A stretch of 64,000 nucleotides of DNA, taken from Lampropedia aestuarii (GTDB taxonomy: Bacteria > Pseudomonadota > Gammaproteobacteria > Burkholderiales > Burkholderiaceae_C). The stretch covers positions 81,496-145,495 of the forward strand of contig NZ_SSWX01000011.1 in NCBI RefSeq assembly GCF_004803635.1. The letters are read 5' to 3'. The notes beneath the pieces are model-generated. The model did not search any database, had not been told where the DNA came from, and worked only from the letters and a program-made list of their open reading frames with translations. This document shows, in pieces, positions 27,063 to 36,843 of this stretch. Numbering within the stretch: the first letter of the stretch is position 1; every line of letters starts with the position of its first letter. The position numbers were made by a program, and so were the translations under genes.

Positions 27063-28247
27063 ATGAGAGAAGCCGTCATCGTATCCACTGCCCGCACGCC
27101 AATTGGCCGGGCCTATAAGGGCGCGTTCAACCACATCAAATCGCCCAGCCTGATGGCGCATGCGATCGAGCATGCAGTCAGCCGCGCCGGCATTGATGGC
27201 GCCGAAATTGACGACGCCGTGATTGGCTCGGTACTGACAGCCGGCACGGCCGGCATGAACCTGGCGCGCAATGCGCTGCTGGCTGCCGGCGTGCCGCAAA
27301 CCGTGGCTGGCCAAACCATTGACCGCCAATGCGCATCAGGTTTGATGGCGATTGCCACCGCGGCCAAACAAATTGTCTGCGATGGCATGGAGGTAGTGTT
27401 GGCTGGTGGCCAGGAAAATATTTCTGCGGTGCAAAACGCGTATATGCAGTGGGTTGCCAAAGAGGCCGATCCCGCCGTGATCGCCAAGGCCCCGCATGCC
27501 TATATGCCGATGCTGCAAACAGCCGAGTTTGTGGCCAAAAAATACGGCATCAGCCGCGATGCGCAGGACGAATACGCCCTGCAGTCGCAGCTGCGCACGG
27601 CTGCTGCGCAGCAAGCAGGCCGCCTGGATGCAGAAATCGTCGCCATCACCACGCAAATGGCTGTGACCGACAAGGCCAGCGGAGACGTCAGCTTGCAGGA
27701 AGTCACGCTCAGCCGTGACGAAGGCAATCGCCCAGATACCACACTGGCCGGCCTGCAAAGCCTCAAGCCGGTACTCGAAGGCGGCGTAATCACCGCCGGC
27801 AATGCCAGCCAACTCTCTGATGGCGCCAGCGCCAGCGTGCTGATGGAGCGTGCGCTGGCCGAGAAACGCGGTCTGACACCATTGGGCCTGTACCGCGGCA
27901 TGGCCGTGGCAGGCTGCGCACCAGAAGAAATGGGCATTGGCCCGGTCTATGCGATCCCTAAGCTGCTCAAACAGCACGGCCTGGGCGTGCAGGACATTGG
28001 CCTGTGGGAGTTGAACGAAGCCTTTGCCTGCCAGGCGCTGTACTGCCGCGACCATCTGGGCATTGACCCGGAGCGCTACAACGTCAATGGTGGCGGCATC
28101 TCGATTGGCCACCCCTATGGCATGACTGGTGCACGCCTGGTGGGCCATGCACTGATCGAGGGCAAGCGCCGGGGCGTGCAATACGTGGTCGTGACGATGT
28201 GCATTGGCGGCGGCATGGGCGCAGCTGGCCTGTTTGAAGTGCTGTAA
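27063..28247 (+). CDS. Acetyl-CoA acetyltransferase / 3-ketoacyl-CoA thiolase
   Basis: 394 aa, classic thiolase length. The catalytic residues are all present: Cys90 (DRQCASGL), His in [10 protein letters not shown] near 350 and Cys380 (MCIGGGMG). NEAFACQ is the usual third block. AGGAG precedes the ATG. The enzyme cleaves 3-ketoacyl-CoA to acetyl-CoA in beta-oxidation or runs in reverse. It stands alone on the plus strand between the TRAP operon and the atu-like cluster, and could provide the last step for either. Confidence 0.94.
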   Translation: MREAVIVSTARTPIGRAYKGAFNHIKSPSLMAHAIEHAVSRAGIDGAEIDDAVIGSVLTAGTAGMNLARNALLAAGVPQTVAGQTIDRQCASGLMAIATAAKQIVCDGMEVVLAGGQENISAVQNAYMQWVAKEADPAVIAKAPHAYMPMLQTAEFVAKKYGISRDAQDEYALQSQLRTAAAQQAGRLDAEIVAITTQMAVTDKASGDVSLQEVTLSRDEGNRPDTTLAGLQSLKPVLEGGVITAGNASQLSDGASASVLMERALAEKRGLTPLGLYRGMAVAGCAPEEMGIGPVYAIPKLLKQHGLGVQDIGLWELNEAFACQALYCRDHLGIDPERYNVNGGGISIGHPYGMTGARLVGHALIEGKRRGVQYVVVTMCIGGGMGAAGLFEVL

Positions 28248-28552
28248 ACACGTATTCTGGTGCTGCAGATAAATCGGTTGCTGCCGGTCGAGCGGCCTTG
28301 GCTCAAGCCTTGATCAGCCGCTTGGCGGCGTTCGGCCAGGCATTGGAGCAGGCACTGTTTTGGCCCAGTACTTTGTCAAGCAAGCACCGTGAAGCAGTGG
28401 CGCAGTTGCAAGCCGTAAGGCGAGTTAAAACGCAGCGTAACCCGCCATTGTTGATGAAGCAGCCAGCTTGCTTTGTTGCACAAACCGGCAGGTCTCGACC
28501 CGCACTACGTCACCAGATCACGTTCAAATGGCAAAGGGCTGCTGGCAGGCCC
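28248..28552. other. Intergenic region between thiolase and acyl-CoA ligase
   Basis: About 305 bp between convergent genes. No gene or obvious terminator was recognised. The long plus-strand frame that starts at 28298 is an antisense shadow of the ligase gene. Confidence 0.5.
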
Positions 28553-30130
28553 TCAGCCCTCTCGCAGCTTGTATTTGAGGATTTTGCCCGTGGCATTGCG
28601 CGGCAGCGCGTCAACAATGCGCAAGTGCTTGGGAATTTTGTAACGCGCCAAATGCAAGCTGGCAAACTCGCGCAATGCTTCCAACTCCAGTTCAGCACCG
28701 GGCTTGAGTGCGACCACGGCCACCACGGCCTCGCCCCATTGCGGATCGGGCACGCCAATCACCGCCACTTCGGACACCGCAGGGTGGCCAAACAGCACAC
28801 TCTCAACTTCCGCCGGGTAGACGTTTTCGCCGCCGGTGATGACCATGTCTTTGACGCGGTCGCAAATGTAGTAGAAGCCCTGCTCGTCAAAATAGCCGAC
28901 ATCGCCGGTGCGAAACCAGTGCTGGCCATCAATCGCTGCCTGCGTCGCCTCGGCCTGGTTCCAGTAGCCACGCGTGATATTCATGCCGCGCACACAGACC
29001 TCACCGCGCTCCTGGGCCACGGTCACCGGCTGCCCTGCACTGTCCATGATGCAGACTTCGGTCAACAGCGGAGGCACACCAACCGAGCCGATCTTGCGGC
29101 TCGACCATTCATTGGACAAGGCGGTGGCCATCGCCGCCGTTTCGGTCAGGCCATAGCCTTGCTGCACCAAAATGCCGCGCTCGGCCAGCAAATGCAGCAA
29201 GGGCTCTGGGCACGGTGCGCCACCGCACATCACATAGCGCAGCGTGCTGGTATCTGCAGCGGCAAAATCGGCGTGCTGGGTCATGAACAACAGCATCGCC
29301 GGCACGGCAAACAAGGTGGTGACGCGGTACTGCGCAATATCACGCAAAGCCGCAGCCGGATCGAAGCTGCGGTGCAAGACCATGTGCGCGCCCTTGAGGA
29401 AATTCGTCAGCGCCAGCACATTCAGAGCCCCGATGTGGAACACCGGCGCGCTGGTCAGCAAAACGTCGTCAGGCCGCACGTCCAGCATCACCAATTCGTT
29501 CACATGGTTCCACCAGAAGTTGCCCACAGTCAGCATCGCGCCCTTGGGCTTGCCGGTCGTGCCCGAGGTGTACATGATGGCGGCCACATCGTCCTGGTGC
29601 AGCGCCACCGCCTGCGCCACCGGTGTGCTGCAGGCCATGGCCTGCGCCAGATCAGGCCAGCGTGCCGCATCACTGGTCTGGCCATGCGCGCACCAATAGC
29701 GCTGGCAGACCAGACGCTCGCGCACCGGGTCCAGCACAGCCAGGTGCTCGGCATCGGCCAGCAGCGTGTGCACGCCCGCATCGTTCAGGATGTACTCGAA
29801 TTCCGGCCCAGTAAGGCGAAAATTCAAAGGCACAAAAATCGCACCCAGTTTGGAGCAGGCAAACAAAGCCACGAAAAACATCGGGTGGTTAAACCCCAGA
29901 TAGGCCACACGGCTGCCTTTGCCAATGCCACCGGATTGCAAGACCCCCGCCAGCTGGTCGATCTGCAGCAGCATGTCGGCGTAGCTCAAGGTGTGCCCGG
30001 CAAAGGTGATGGCCGGGCGCTGGCCATCGCGCGCAGCGCGTTCGGTAAACCATTGGCCCATGCTGATTCTGGGCGCAGGCGCGCCCACGCCCCCAAACCC
30101 ATCGGCTGGCAGCGACTGTGTGGTGCTCAT
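28553..30130 (-). CDS. AMP-forming acyl-CoA synthetase (AtuH-like position)
   Basis: 525 aa ANL-superfamily ligase. Phosphate-binding motif YTSGTTGKPKGAM near 188-200, GYGLTETAAM for adenylate binding, the hinge region DRVKDMVITGGENVYP, and the catalytic Lys516 in NATGKILKYK. It activates a fatty or branched acid to its CoA thioester. Last gene of the minus-strand atu-like operon, 58 bp behind the enoyl-CoA hydratase gene. In Pseudomonas atu clusters a CoA ligase (AtuH) has the same role, so a terpenoid acid such as citronellate is a plausible substrate; that is inference. Confidence 0.9.
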   Translation of the reverse strand: MSTTQSLPADGFGGVGAPAPRISMGQWFTERAARDGQRPAITFAGHTLSYADMLLQIDQLAGVLQSGGIGKGSRVAYLGFNHPMFFVALFACSKLGAIFVPLNFRLTGPEFEYILNDAGVHTLLADAEHLAVLDPVRERLVCQRYWCAHGQTSDAARWPDLAQAMACSTPVAQAVALHQDDVAAIMYTSGTTGKPKGAMLTVGNFWWNHVNELVMLDVRPDDVLLTSAPVFHIGALNVLALTNFLKGAHMVLHRSFDPAAALRDIAQYRVTTLFAVPAMLLFMTQHADFAAADTSTLRYVMCGGAPCPEPLLHLLAERGILVQQGYGLTETAAMATALSNEWSSRKIGSVGVPPLLTEVCIMDSAGQPVTVAQERGEVCVRGMNITRGYWNQAEATQAAIDGQHWFRTGDVGYFDEQGFYYICDRVKDMVITGGENVYPAEVESVLFGHPAVSEVAVIGVPDPQWGEAVVAVVALKPGAELELEALREFASLHLARYKIPKHLRIVDALPRNATGKILKYKLREG

Positions 30131-30157
30131 GTCTTGTCTCCTGTTTTTTTGTAGGCT

Positions 30158-30174
30158 CCAACCTGCGAGGTTGG
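30158..30174 (-). other. Short perfect hairpin between two operon genes
   Basis: CCAACCT-GCG-AGGTTGG, a 7-bp perfect stem in the 58-bp gap between the hydratase stop and the ligase start. There is no U-run on the minus strand, so it is unlikely to be a full terminator. It may tune expression or mRNA processing between the two genes. Confidence 0.4.
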
Positions 30175-30188
30175 CTGTGCTTTAACGC

Positions 30189-30968
30189 TTAACGGCCAGT
30201 CCAGACGGGCTTGCGCCGCTCGTTGAATGCCGCCAGTCCCTCCTTGGCATCCTCGGTCATCGCCAGCAAGGCGATCTGGCTCTCGGTGTAGGCAATCGCC
30301 TGGTCAAATGACATGGCCTCGATTGCTCGCATCGCGTATTTGCCGCGCCGAATGGCTGTTGGCGACTTGTCACTCAAGCGGCCGAGCAACCAGTCGACTT
30401 TGGCATCCAGCGCGTCGGCTGGCACAACGTGGTTGAGCAAGCCCCACTGCAAGGCCTCTTGCGCGCTCAAAGGCTCGCCGGTCAGCGCCCATTCGCGCAT
30501 GATGCGCCGGGGCACCAGCTCTTGCAGCAGGCTCAGGACCTGCATCGGAAACACCCCGACCTTGACCTCAGGCAGGCCCAGCACGACATGCTCGGCCGCC
30601 ACGGCCAGATCGGCCATGCACAGCAAGCCCATGCCACCGGCCATGCACGCGCCATTGAGCCGCGCCACAATAGGCAAAGTGGCGTTGTGCGCATCGCGCA
30701 TCAGATCCGCATAATCCACGCTGGGTTTGGCAAAGTCAAAACTGAACCCCTTGCCGGGCTGCAAATCGCCGCCGGCGCAAAATGCTTTATCGCCAGCGCC
30801 GGTCAACACAATGGCACGAACCTCGTGGTCGGCATGGGCCTGGCGCAAGCCCTCGCGCATCAGCGCGATCACACCAGCGTGCAAGGCATTGCGCTTGTCA
30901 GGGCGGTTGATGGTGATCCAGAATGCGCTGCCGCGCTTGTCCAACAAGACTTCAGGGGTATCGCTCAT
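30189..30968 (-). CDS. Enoyl-CoA hydratase/isomerase family protein (AtuE-like position)
   Basis: 259 aa from the ATG 30966-30968, with AGGAGA upstream. Crotonase fold: FCAGGDLQPG and NGACMAGGMGLLCMADLAVA form the oxyanion hole. The second catalytic Glu (LPEVKVG) is kept, while the first Glu of classical hydratases (GGGCE) is replaced in GGMGL. Such variants occur in hydratases for branched 3-methylglutaconyl-type substrates and in isomerases. Its place between the carboxylase and the ligase fits isohexenylglutaconyl-CoA hydratase (AtuE), which I cannot prove. Confidence 0.88.
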   Translation of the reverse strand: MSDTPEVLLDKRGSAFWITINRPDKRNALHAGVIALMREGLRQAHADHEVRAIVLTGAGDKAFCAGGDLQPGKGFSFDFAKPSVDYADLMRDAHNATLPIVARLNGACMAGGMGLLCMADLAVAAEHVVLGLPEVKVGVFPMQVLSLLQELVPRRIMREWALTGEPLSAQEALQWGLLNHVVPADALDAKVDWLLGRLSDKSPTAIRRGKYAMRAIEAMSFDQAIAYTESQIALLAMTEDAKEGLAAFNERRKPVWTGR

Positions 30969-30993
30969 CAGGTGTCTCCTTATAGGGATGCGG

Positions 30994-32970
30994 TCAACTG
31001 ACAGCCGCGGCCTCAATCTCGGCCAGCACACGGCGGGCCGTGACCTGCTCACCCACGCCCACGCTGAGGGTGGCGACGCGGCCCGCAACAGCAGCCAGGT
31101 GCACATGCTCCATCTTCATGGCCTCCAAGGTGACCAGCGGCTGGCCAGCCTCGACCTGCTCGCCCTCGGCCACCAGCACGGCCACCACGCGGCCATTCAT
31201 CGACGCACGCACCTTGCCGTCGCCAGCGCTCTCACCCGCACGCTCGGTGGCGCTTCGGGTCAAATCACGCACCGCCAGTGGCTGGCCGGCATAGTGCAGG
31301 TACAGCTGCTGGCCTTGGCGCGCGTAGGCCGCGCGCTCGACCACGCCATCGAGCAAGACCCGCACGCCATGCGGGGCCAGCTCCAGCCACTCAATCTGGT
31401 GCTGCTGGCCTTGCGACACGACCGTATAGCGCTGTGCGGCCGTTTGGGTCAACTGCACGGTCTGGCGCTGGCCACCGGCCTCCAAGACCAAGCTCACTGG
31501 CAGGCGGTGGGCCAGGCGGCGCAGCAAGGGCGCCACCGGCTCGACGGCCGTGGTTTCAAACAGCAAGGCCGCTGCCAATGCCAGCGCACGCTGCTGGGCG
31601 GCCTCATCGCGCTGCAGCAGGCTGGCCAACTGCTCGCCCACAAACGCGGTGCTCGCCTGGCCTGCGGCAAACACCGAATCACGCAGGCAAGCACTCAAAA
31701 ACACCTGATTGGTCGTCACCCCCAGGGCCACGGTCTCACGCAAGCCTTGCAACAAACGGCGCCTGGCCTCGTCGCGGTTGGTGCCGTGGGCAATGATTTT
31801 GGCCACCATCGAGTCGTAAAACGGCGGGATCTCTGCGCCGCTGAACAGCGCGTGTTCGACCCGCACCCCACCCGGCTCACGCCACAGTTGCAGGCGGCCG
31901 CTTTGCGGCATAAAACCGGCATCGACGTCTTCCGCGCACAGGCGCACTTCAATCGCATGGCCGTGAAAACGCACATCGGCTTGCTGCAGCGGCAAGGGCT
32001 CACCAGCGGCCACGCGCAGCTGCAACTCCACCAGATCCAGGCCAGTGATGGCCTCGGTCACCGGGTGCTCAACCTGCAAGCGGGTGTTCATCTCCATGAA
32101 GTAGTACTGGCCTTGGCTGTCGAGCAAAAACTCCAAGGTACCTGCGCCTTCGTAGCCAATCGCTTTGACCGCGGCCACGGCGGTGGCGCCCATGCGCTCG
32201 CGCAAGGCCGCATCCACGGCTGGCGACGGTGCCTCTTCGACCACTTTTTGGTGGCGGCGCTGCACCGAGCAATCGCGCTCGCCCAGGTGGATGGCATGGC
32301 CGTAACGGTCGGCAAAGACCTGGATTTCAATATGGCGCGGCTGTACTATGGCCCGCTCCAGAATCACCTCGGCATCGCCAAAAGCGTTCAGCGCCTCGGA
32401 CTGCGCGCTGCGCAGCAAGTCGGGGAATTCGCTGGCGCTGCTCACCAGGCGCATGCCGCGCCCGCCGCCGCCTGCTGTGGCCTTGATCATCACCGGAAAG
32501 CCAATGCGCTCGGCCTCAGCCAGCAAGCGCTGCGCGCTTTGGTCTGCACCCTGGTAGCCGGGGATGCAGGGCACGCCCGCATCCATCATCAGTTGCTTGG
32601 CGCCGGCCTTGTGGCCCATTGCAACAATCGACTCTGGTGAGGGGCCGATAAAAACCAGCCCGGCATCGCGGCAAGCGCGGGCAAAGTCCTGGTTTTCGGC
32701 CAGGAAGCCATAGCCTGGGTGGATGGCATCGGCACCGACTTGGCGCGCCGCGTCAATCACCGCGTCAATGCACAAATAGCTTTGCGCTGGCAAAGGCTCG
32801 CCAATGCAGACGGCCTGGTCGGCCTCTTGCACATGGCGCGCATGCTGGTCAGCCGTCGAGTACACGGCCACTGTCTGGTAGCCCAGCGCCCGGGCTGAAC
32901 GGATCACGCGCAGCGCAATCTCACCCCGGTTGGCGATCAGAATTTTGGTAAATGGTGTGGCTTGGGTCAT
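30994..32970 (-). CDS. atuF: Biotin-dependent acyl-CoA carboxylase, alpha subunit (geranyl-CoA carboxylase-like)
   Basis: 658 aa from the ATG 32968-32970; an in-frame TTG at 32979 would overlap the atuD stop. Biotin carboxylase domain with KILIANRGEIALRVIRSA, the ATP-grasp loop KATAGGGGRGMRLV and EMNTRLQVEHPVTE, then a linker domain and a C-terminal biotin carrier with EAMKMEH (biotin on Lys619). Together with the beta subunit at 34155-35774 it forms a carboxylase of the methylcrotonyl/geranyl-CoA class. The neighbouring AtuD- and AtuA-like genes favour geranyl-CoA, but methylcrotonyl-CoA cannot be ruled out. Confidence 0.88.
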   Translation of the reverse strand: MTQATPFTKILIANRGEIALRVIRSARALGYQTVAVYSTADQHARHVQEADQAVCIGEPLPAQSYLCIDAVIDAARQVGADAIHPGYGFLAENQDFARACRDAGLVFIGPSPESIVAMGHKAGAKQLMMDAGVPCIPGYQGADQSAQRLLAEAERIGFPVMIKATAGGGGRGMRLVSSASEFPDLLRSAQSEALNAFGDAEVILERAIVQPRHIEIQVFADRYGHAIHLGERDCSVQRRHQKVVEEAPSPAVDAALRERMGATAVAAVKAIGYEGAGTLEFLLDSQGQYYFMEMNTRLQVEHPVTEAITGLDLVELQLRVAAGEPLPLQQADVRFHGHAIEVRLCAEDVDAGFMPQSGRLQLWREPGGVRVEHALFSGAEIPPFYDSMVAKIIAHGTNRDEARRRLLQGLRETVALGVTTNQVFLSACLRDSVFAAGQASTAFVGEQLASLLQRDEAAQQRALALAAALLFETTAVEPVAPLLRRLAHRLPVSLVLEAGGQRQTVQLTQTAAQRYTVVSQGQQHQIEWLELAPHGVRVLLDGVVERAAYARQGQQLYLHYAGQPLAVRDLTRSATERAGESAGDGKVRASMNGRVVAVLVAEGEQVEAGQPLVTLEAMKMEHVHLAAVAGRVATLSVGVGEQVTARRVLAEIEAAAVS

Positions 32971-32975
32971 GGTGC

Positions 32976-34133
32976 TCAAGGGGTGTTCTTAGGGAAGATG
33001 CCCATGTTTTTGGACAGGATTTGCAGCATCACTTCGTCCGCGCCGCCGCCAATCGAAGTCAGACGCATGTCGCGGTACAGGCGCGAGATCAGGCTGTCTT
33101 TGACATAGCCCATGCCGCCCCAATACTGCAGGCAGCTGTCGGTCACCAGGCGCGCCAAGCGTCCGACTTTGAACTTCGCCACCGTGGCCAGATAGGTTGC
33201 ATCTTCGCCGCGCACCACCATCTCCACGCCCTTCCAGTTCAGCGCGCGCACGGCCTCGACCTCGGCTTGCAACTCGGCGAGCTTGAAATACACGACTTGC
33301 TGGTCCAGTAGCGGCTTGCCAAACACTTGCCTCTCTCGCGTGTAGCCGATGGTGATGTCGATCGCGCGTTGGGCAAACGCGCAGGTGTTCAGCGCCCCCC
33401 ATAGGCGCTCAAGCTGAAACTGCTCCATCTGGTAGATAAAGCCATGGCCCTCTTGGCCAATGCGGTAGCGCTGCGGCACGCGCACATCGTCAAAGAACAA
33501 CTGCGCTGTGTCCGAGCTGTCCATGCCAATCTTGCGCAGCTTTTTGGCCACTTCTACGCCCTTGGTTTTCATCGGCACCACAATCAGCGACTTGTTCTTG
33601 TGCGCACTGCCTTCGGAGGTATTGGCCAGCACGCAACAAAAATCAGCCTGCGTGCCATTGGTGGTCCACATTTTTCCGCCGTTGATGATGTAGTCGTCGC
33701 CGTCTTTGCGCGCCGTCGTGCGGATCGAGGCCACATCCGAACCACTGCCCACCTCGGACACCCCCAGGCAGCCGACGTACTCGCCCGCAATCGCAGGCGC
33801 TAAAAATTCAGCGCGCAGCTCGGCGCTGCCGCGATGCGCCAAGGCAGGTGTGCACATATCGGTTTGCACGCCAATGGCCATCGGAATGCCGCCGCAATTG
33901 ATCTGCGCCAGCTCTTCGGCCAGCACGGCTGCATACGAGTAGTCAAGCCCCATGCCGCCGTCTTCAACAGGCTTATTCAAGCCCAGCAAACCCAGCTGGC
34001 CCATTTGCGCAAAGACCTGGTGGGCGGGAAAGATTTCAGCCTCTTCCCACTCATCCACAAAAGGGTTGATTTGTTCGGCAATCCAACGGCGAATGGTCGC
34101 GCGCAGTTGTTCATGTTCAGTGGTTAATTGCAT
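32976..34133 (-). CDS. atuD: Acyl-CoA dehydrogenase, citronellyl-CoA dehydrogenase-like
   Basis: 385 aa flavoprotein. The sequence follows AtuD closely: INPFVDEWEEAEIFPAHQVF, then GLNKPVEDGGMGLDYSYA, then SVEVGSGSD-like VSEVGSGSDVAS and GKMWTTNGTQADFCCVLA. The substrate-pocket region FGKPLLDQQVVYFKLAEL and the C-terminal GGMGYVKDSLISRLYRD are typical of acyl-CoA dehydrogenases. It would introduce the alpha-beta double bond into citronellyl-CoA or a similar branched acyl-CoA and pass electrons to ETF. It lies 21 bp behind the carboxylase beta gene and 5 bp before the alpha gene. Confidence 0.85.
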   Translation of the reverse strand: MQLTTEHEQLRATIRRWIAEQINPFVDEWEEAEIFPAHQVFAQMGQLGLLGLNKPVEDGGMGLDYSYAAVLAEELAQINCGGIPMAIGVQTDMCTPALAHRGSAELRAEFLAPAIAGEYVGCLGVSEVGSGSDVASIRTTARKDGDDYIINGGKMWTTNGTQADFCCVLANTSEGSAHKNKSLIVVPMKTKGVEVAKKLRKIGMDSSDTAQLFFDDVRVPQRYRIGQEGHGFIYQMEQFQLERLWGALNTCAFAQRAIDITIGYTRERQVFGKPLLDQQVVYFKLAELQAEVEAVRALNWKGVEMVVRGEDATYLATVAKFKVGRLARLVTDSCLQYWGGMGYVKDSLISRLYRDMRLTSIGGGADEVMLQILSKNMGIFPKNTP

Positions 34134-34154
34134 AAAAAGAGTCTCCTTGAGGAT

Positions 34155-35774
34155 TTAAGGACGTGCGACCGAGAACTGCATCGCTTGCGGCGTGCGAGCC
34201 GCTTCTTCACGACAGATTGCCAGCACATTGGCCAGCACGGCGCGTGTATCACGCGGGTCAATGACGCCGTCATCGAGCAACTGGGCGCTGGTTGTGAACA
34301 CGCTCATCTGGCTGTCAAAGCGTTCGATGATGTTGCGCTTGAGTGCCTCGATCTTGGCCTCATCGACCTCGCCTTTGCGGCGCATTGCCGCCTCGGTGAC
34401 GATGGCCATGGTCTGTGCGGCCTGCTCGCCCCCCATCACCGCCGTTTTGGCGTTGGGCCACGAGAAGCAAAAGCGCGGATGAAAGCCTCTCCCGCACATG
34501 CCATAGTTGCCCGCACCGAACGAGGCACCGCAATAAATCGTGATCTGCGGCACCGTGGCGTTGGTGACGGCCTGGATCATCTTCGAGCCATGTTTGATGA
34601 TGCCGCCCTCTTCATAGGCGCGCCCCACCATGAAGCCGGTGGTGTTGTTCAAATACAGAATCGGTGTGCGCGACTGGCAGCAGGCCTGGATGAAATGCGT
34701 GGCCTTGGTCGCGCCAGCCGGGTCAATCGGGCCGTTGTTGGTGATCACGCCGACCGGCCAGCCTTCAATTTTCAGGTGGCCGCAGACCGTGGCGCTGCCG
34801 TAGTTTTCGCCAAACTCCAGAAATTCGGAGTCATCGGCAATGCGCGCGATCACCTCTTTCATATCGACTGGGCGCTTGTGGTCGCTGGGCATGATGCCCA
34901 GCAGCTCTTCGGCGTCATAGCGCGGCGGTAAAAAATGGCGCGGTGCGGTGCTGGCCGACTCACGGCCCCAGTCGATCTGCGCCAGCACCTCGCGGGCAAT
35001 GCGCAAGGCATCGCGGTCATCCTCGGCCAAATAGTCACCCAGGCCAGAAATGCTCGCATGCATGGCCGCCCCGCCAAGCTCTTCCTCGGTCGCGATCTCG
35101 CCGGTTGCAGCTTTGAGCAACGGCGGGCCAGCCAGAAAGGCCCGCGAGCGCCCACGCACCAAGATAATGTAGTCCGACAAACCAGTCTGGTAGGCGCCTC
35201 CGGCAGTGGATGAGCCATGCGTGACTGTCACCACCGGCAGCCCTGCAGCCGAGAGGCGCGCGAGGTTGCGAAACGAACTGCCACCATGCACAAAGTCTTC
35301 AACACGGTAGGCCATCAGGTTCGCGCCTGCGCTCTCGACCAGTTGCACATAAGGCAGCTTGTTCTCCAGTGCCAGCTCCTGTGCGCGCAGAATTTTGTTC
35401 AGGCCCATCGGCTGCAGTGCGCCAGCATCAATGCCCGAATCCGAGGCCAGCACCATGCAGCGCACGCCTGAGACGCAGCCAATGCCAGCGATCACGCCGC
35501 CTCCGGGCACGCTTTTGTCCAGATCCGGATTGTCCAGCCCCAGCCCCGCCAGGGTTGACAGCTCCATGAACGGTGCGCCCGGATCAAGCAGCAGCGACAA
35601 GCGCTCACGCGGCAGCATTTGCCCGCGTTTTTCAAAACGTTCGCGCGAGGCGGCTGATTTTTGCTGGGTGCGCTCCTCGTACATGCGCACGCGTGCCAGC
35701 AAGGCTTGCATGCTGTCACGGTTGCCCTGGAAGGCCTCGCTACTAACCGACAGGTTGGACTCGATGTATGTCAT
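34155..35774 (-). CDS. atuC: Acyl-CoA carboxylase beta subunit (geranyl-CoA carboxylase-like)
   Basis: 539 aa from the ATG 35772-35774 (MTYIESNLSVSSEAFQ); the frame extends to 36200 but that part overlaps the next gene and is not conserved. Carboxyltransferase with the N-terminal half GSSTAGGAYQTGLSDYIILV and the C-terminal half LYLNNTTGFMVGRAYEEGG, IYCGASFGAGNYGMCGR and AVMGGEQAA. The length and pattern match methylcrotonyl/geranyl-CoA carboxylase beta chains. The first bases upstream hold a 10-bp tandem repeat, and the ribosome binding site is weak. Confidence 0.9.
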   Translation of the reverse strand: MTYIESNLSVSSEAFQGNRDSMQALLARVRMYEERTQQKSAASRERFEKRGQMLPRERLSLLLDPGAPFMELSTLAGLGLDNPDLDKSVPGGGVIAGIGCVSGVRCMVLASDSGIDAGALQPMGLNKILRAQELALENKLPYVQLVESAGANLMAYRVEDFVHGGSSFRNLARLSAAGLPVVTVTHGSSTAGGAYQTGLSDYIILVRGRSRAFLAGPPLLKAATGEIATEEELGGAAMHASISGLGDYLAEDDRDALRIAREVLAQIDWGRESASTAPRHFLPPRYDAEELLGIMPSDHKRPVDMKEVIARIADDSEFLEFGENYGSATVCGHLKIEGWPVGVITNNGPIDPAGATKATHFIQACCQSRTPILYLNNTTGFMVGRAYEEGGIIKHGSKMIQAVTNATVPQITIYCGASFGAGNYGMCGRGFHPRFCFSWPNAKTAVMGGEQAAQTMAIVTEAAMRRKGEVDEAKIEALKRNIIERFDSQMSVFTTSAQLLDDGVIDPRDTRAVLANVLAICREEAARTPQAMQFSVARP

Positions 35775-35790
35775 AAGTAAATCGCTGTAT

Positions 35791-35820
35791 GGCTCTGTGT
35801 GGCTCTGTGTGGCTCTGTGT
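35791..35820 (-). repeat. 10-bp tandem repeat in the atuC leader
   Basis: GGCTCTGTGT three times in a row, followed by a partial GGCTT, starting 17 bp upstream of the atuC start codon. Slippage here would change the distance between upstream signals and the start codon. Confidence 0.8.
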
Positions 35821-35934
35821 GGCTTCTTGAGCCGCACACGCAAGCGCGTTGTGCGGCGGCATGCAGGGCATCGTAGGTCAGGGCTTTGTGCCAGTCTTGC
35901 GACAATTGGCTGTGCGCAGCCTGTCCGCCCTGGC

Positions 35935-36834
35935 TCAGCGGCGGAACAAGCGCCACTTATCGAGCAGCGCGCAAGGCTGGTAGGACTGTTTGGTCTGGCG
36001 GAAATTGGCCAGGCCCAGGTCCTGCTCAAAATTGAGCCAGGCCAGATCGGCCGGACCGTGCAGACACAGATGCTGGAACATGTATTGCGCCAGGCCTTTG
36101 TAGCGGCTGCGGCTCTTGGCAAAGCGCACGGCGTACACACCAGCGGCCAGCGACTCGGCCAGCACAAAACCGACCGGCTCGCCTTCAATGCAATAACCAT
36201 AGCCCCAGAGGCCTAAAGCCTGTGCCTGCTGCAAGGCTTCCAAGCAAGGCTGCTCGTCGGCAGCGCCTGCGGCTTTGCCTTTGTCCTGCATCCAGCCAGC
36301 CAGCACGGCCTGTGCCTGGCCTGCCCAGTGCGCGCTGTAAGGCACGGCCTCTACGGCATGCTGGCGCAGCAGCTGCCGCACCAGATTGCGCTTTTTGCCC
36401 AGGACGCTGCCACGGTAATAGCGAAACTGGTCTGCCGGATACAGGTAGTCAGAATCGTCCCGCTGGGCACGCCAGTGGTACTTGTTGGCATCGAGCTGCT
36501 GCACGAGCTGTGCTGGCAGCGGGTACAGGCATTGGTGTTCATCCAGCAAGGCATCTATGACGCCTGGCGGTGCCTGGCTGAGCCGGAACAAGGGCATGGC
36601 ATGGCGCTGGCCATCGTAGGTCAAGCCGCTGACCACGGGCCATGCGCCGGCTCGGTAGCGGTACGCATGCTCACGCCGAAACAGCCACAAATTGGCGAAT
36701 GTGTATTCGGCCAGGCACTGCACCCCCCAATCGGCTGTGACAGCCGCGATCAGCTTTCTCAGCTCAGCTGCGTGCGCCAGCACCAATGTCTGGGGCAAGG
36801 TCTGAGAAAGCGCTGCGGCGCGCCTGTGAGCCAC
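35935..36834 (-). CDS. DUF2156-family protein (LPG synthase C-terminal-like acyltransferase fold)
   Basis: 299 aa. YTFANLWLFRREHAYRYRAG near 43-62 and SDYLYPADQFRYYRGSVLGK, followed by KRNLVRQLLR, are hallmarks of DUF2156, a GNAT-type fold also found in phosphatidylglycerol lysyltransferase. Late motifs LWGYGYCIEGEPVGFVLAES and LAWLNFEQDLGLANFRQTKQ fit the same fold. There are no transmembrane helices, unlike MprF, so it is soluble and the acceptor substrate is unknown. It lies 9 bp behind the TIGR03084-like gene, in the same direction as the atu genes. Confidence 0.75.
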   Translation of the reverse strand: MAHRRAAALSQTLPQTLVLAHAAELRKLIAAVTADWGVQCLAEYTFANLWLFRREHAYRYRAGAWPVVSGLTYDGQRHAMPLFRLSQAPPGVIDALLDEHQCLYPLPAQLVQQLDANKYHWRAQRDDSDYLYPADQFRYYRGSVLGKKRNLVRQLLRQHAVEAVPYSAHWAGQAQAVLAGWMQDKGKAAGAADEQPCLEALQQAQALGLWGYGYCIEGEPVGFVLAESLAAGVYAVRFAKSRSRYKGLAQYMFQHLCLHGPADLAWLNFEQDLGLANFRQTKQSYQPCALLDKWRLFRR

Positions 36835-36843
36835 ACAGGCCTT

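Noticed and set aside
28298..30154. 618-aa open frame on the plus strand
   Set aside because: It is antisense to the acyl-CoA ligase gene, has no family motif and is low in normal protein composition; high-GC genes often leave such open antisense frames.
30727..32640. 637-aa open frame on the plus strand
   Set aside because: Antisense shadow of the carboxylase alpha gene, which has complete ATP-grasp and biotin motifs on the other strand.
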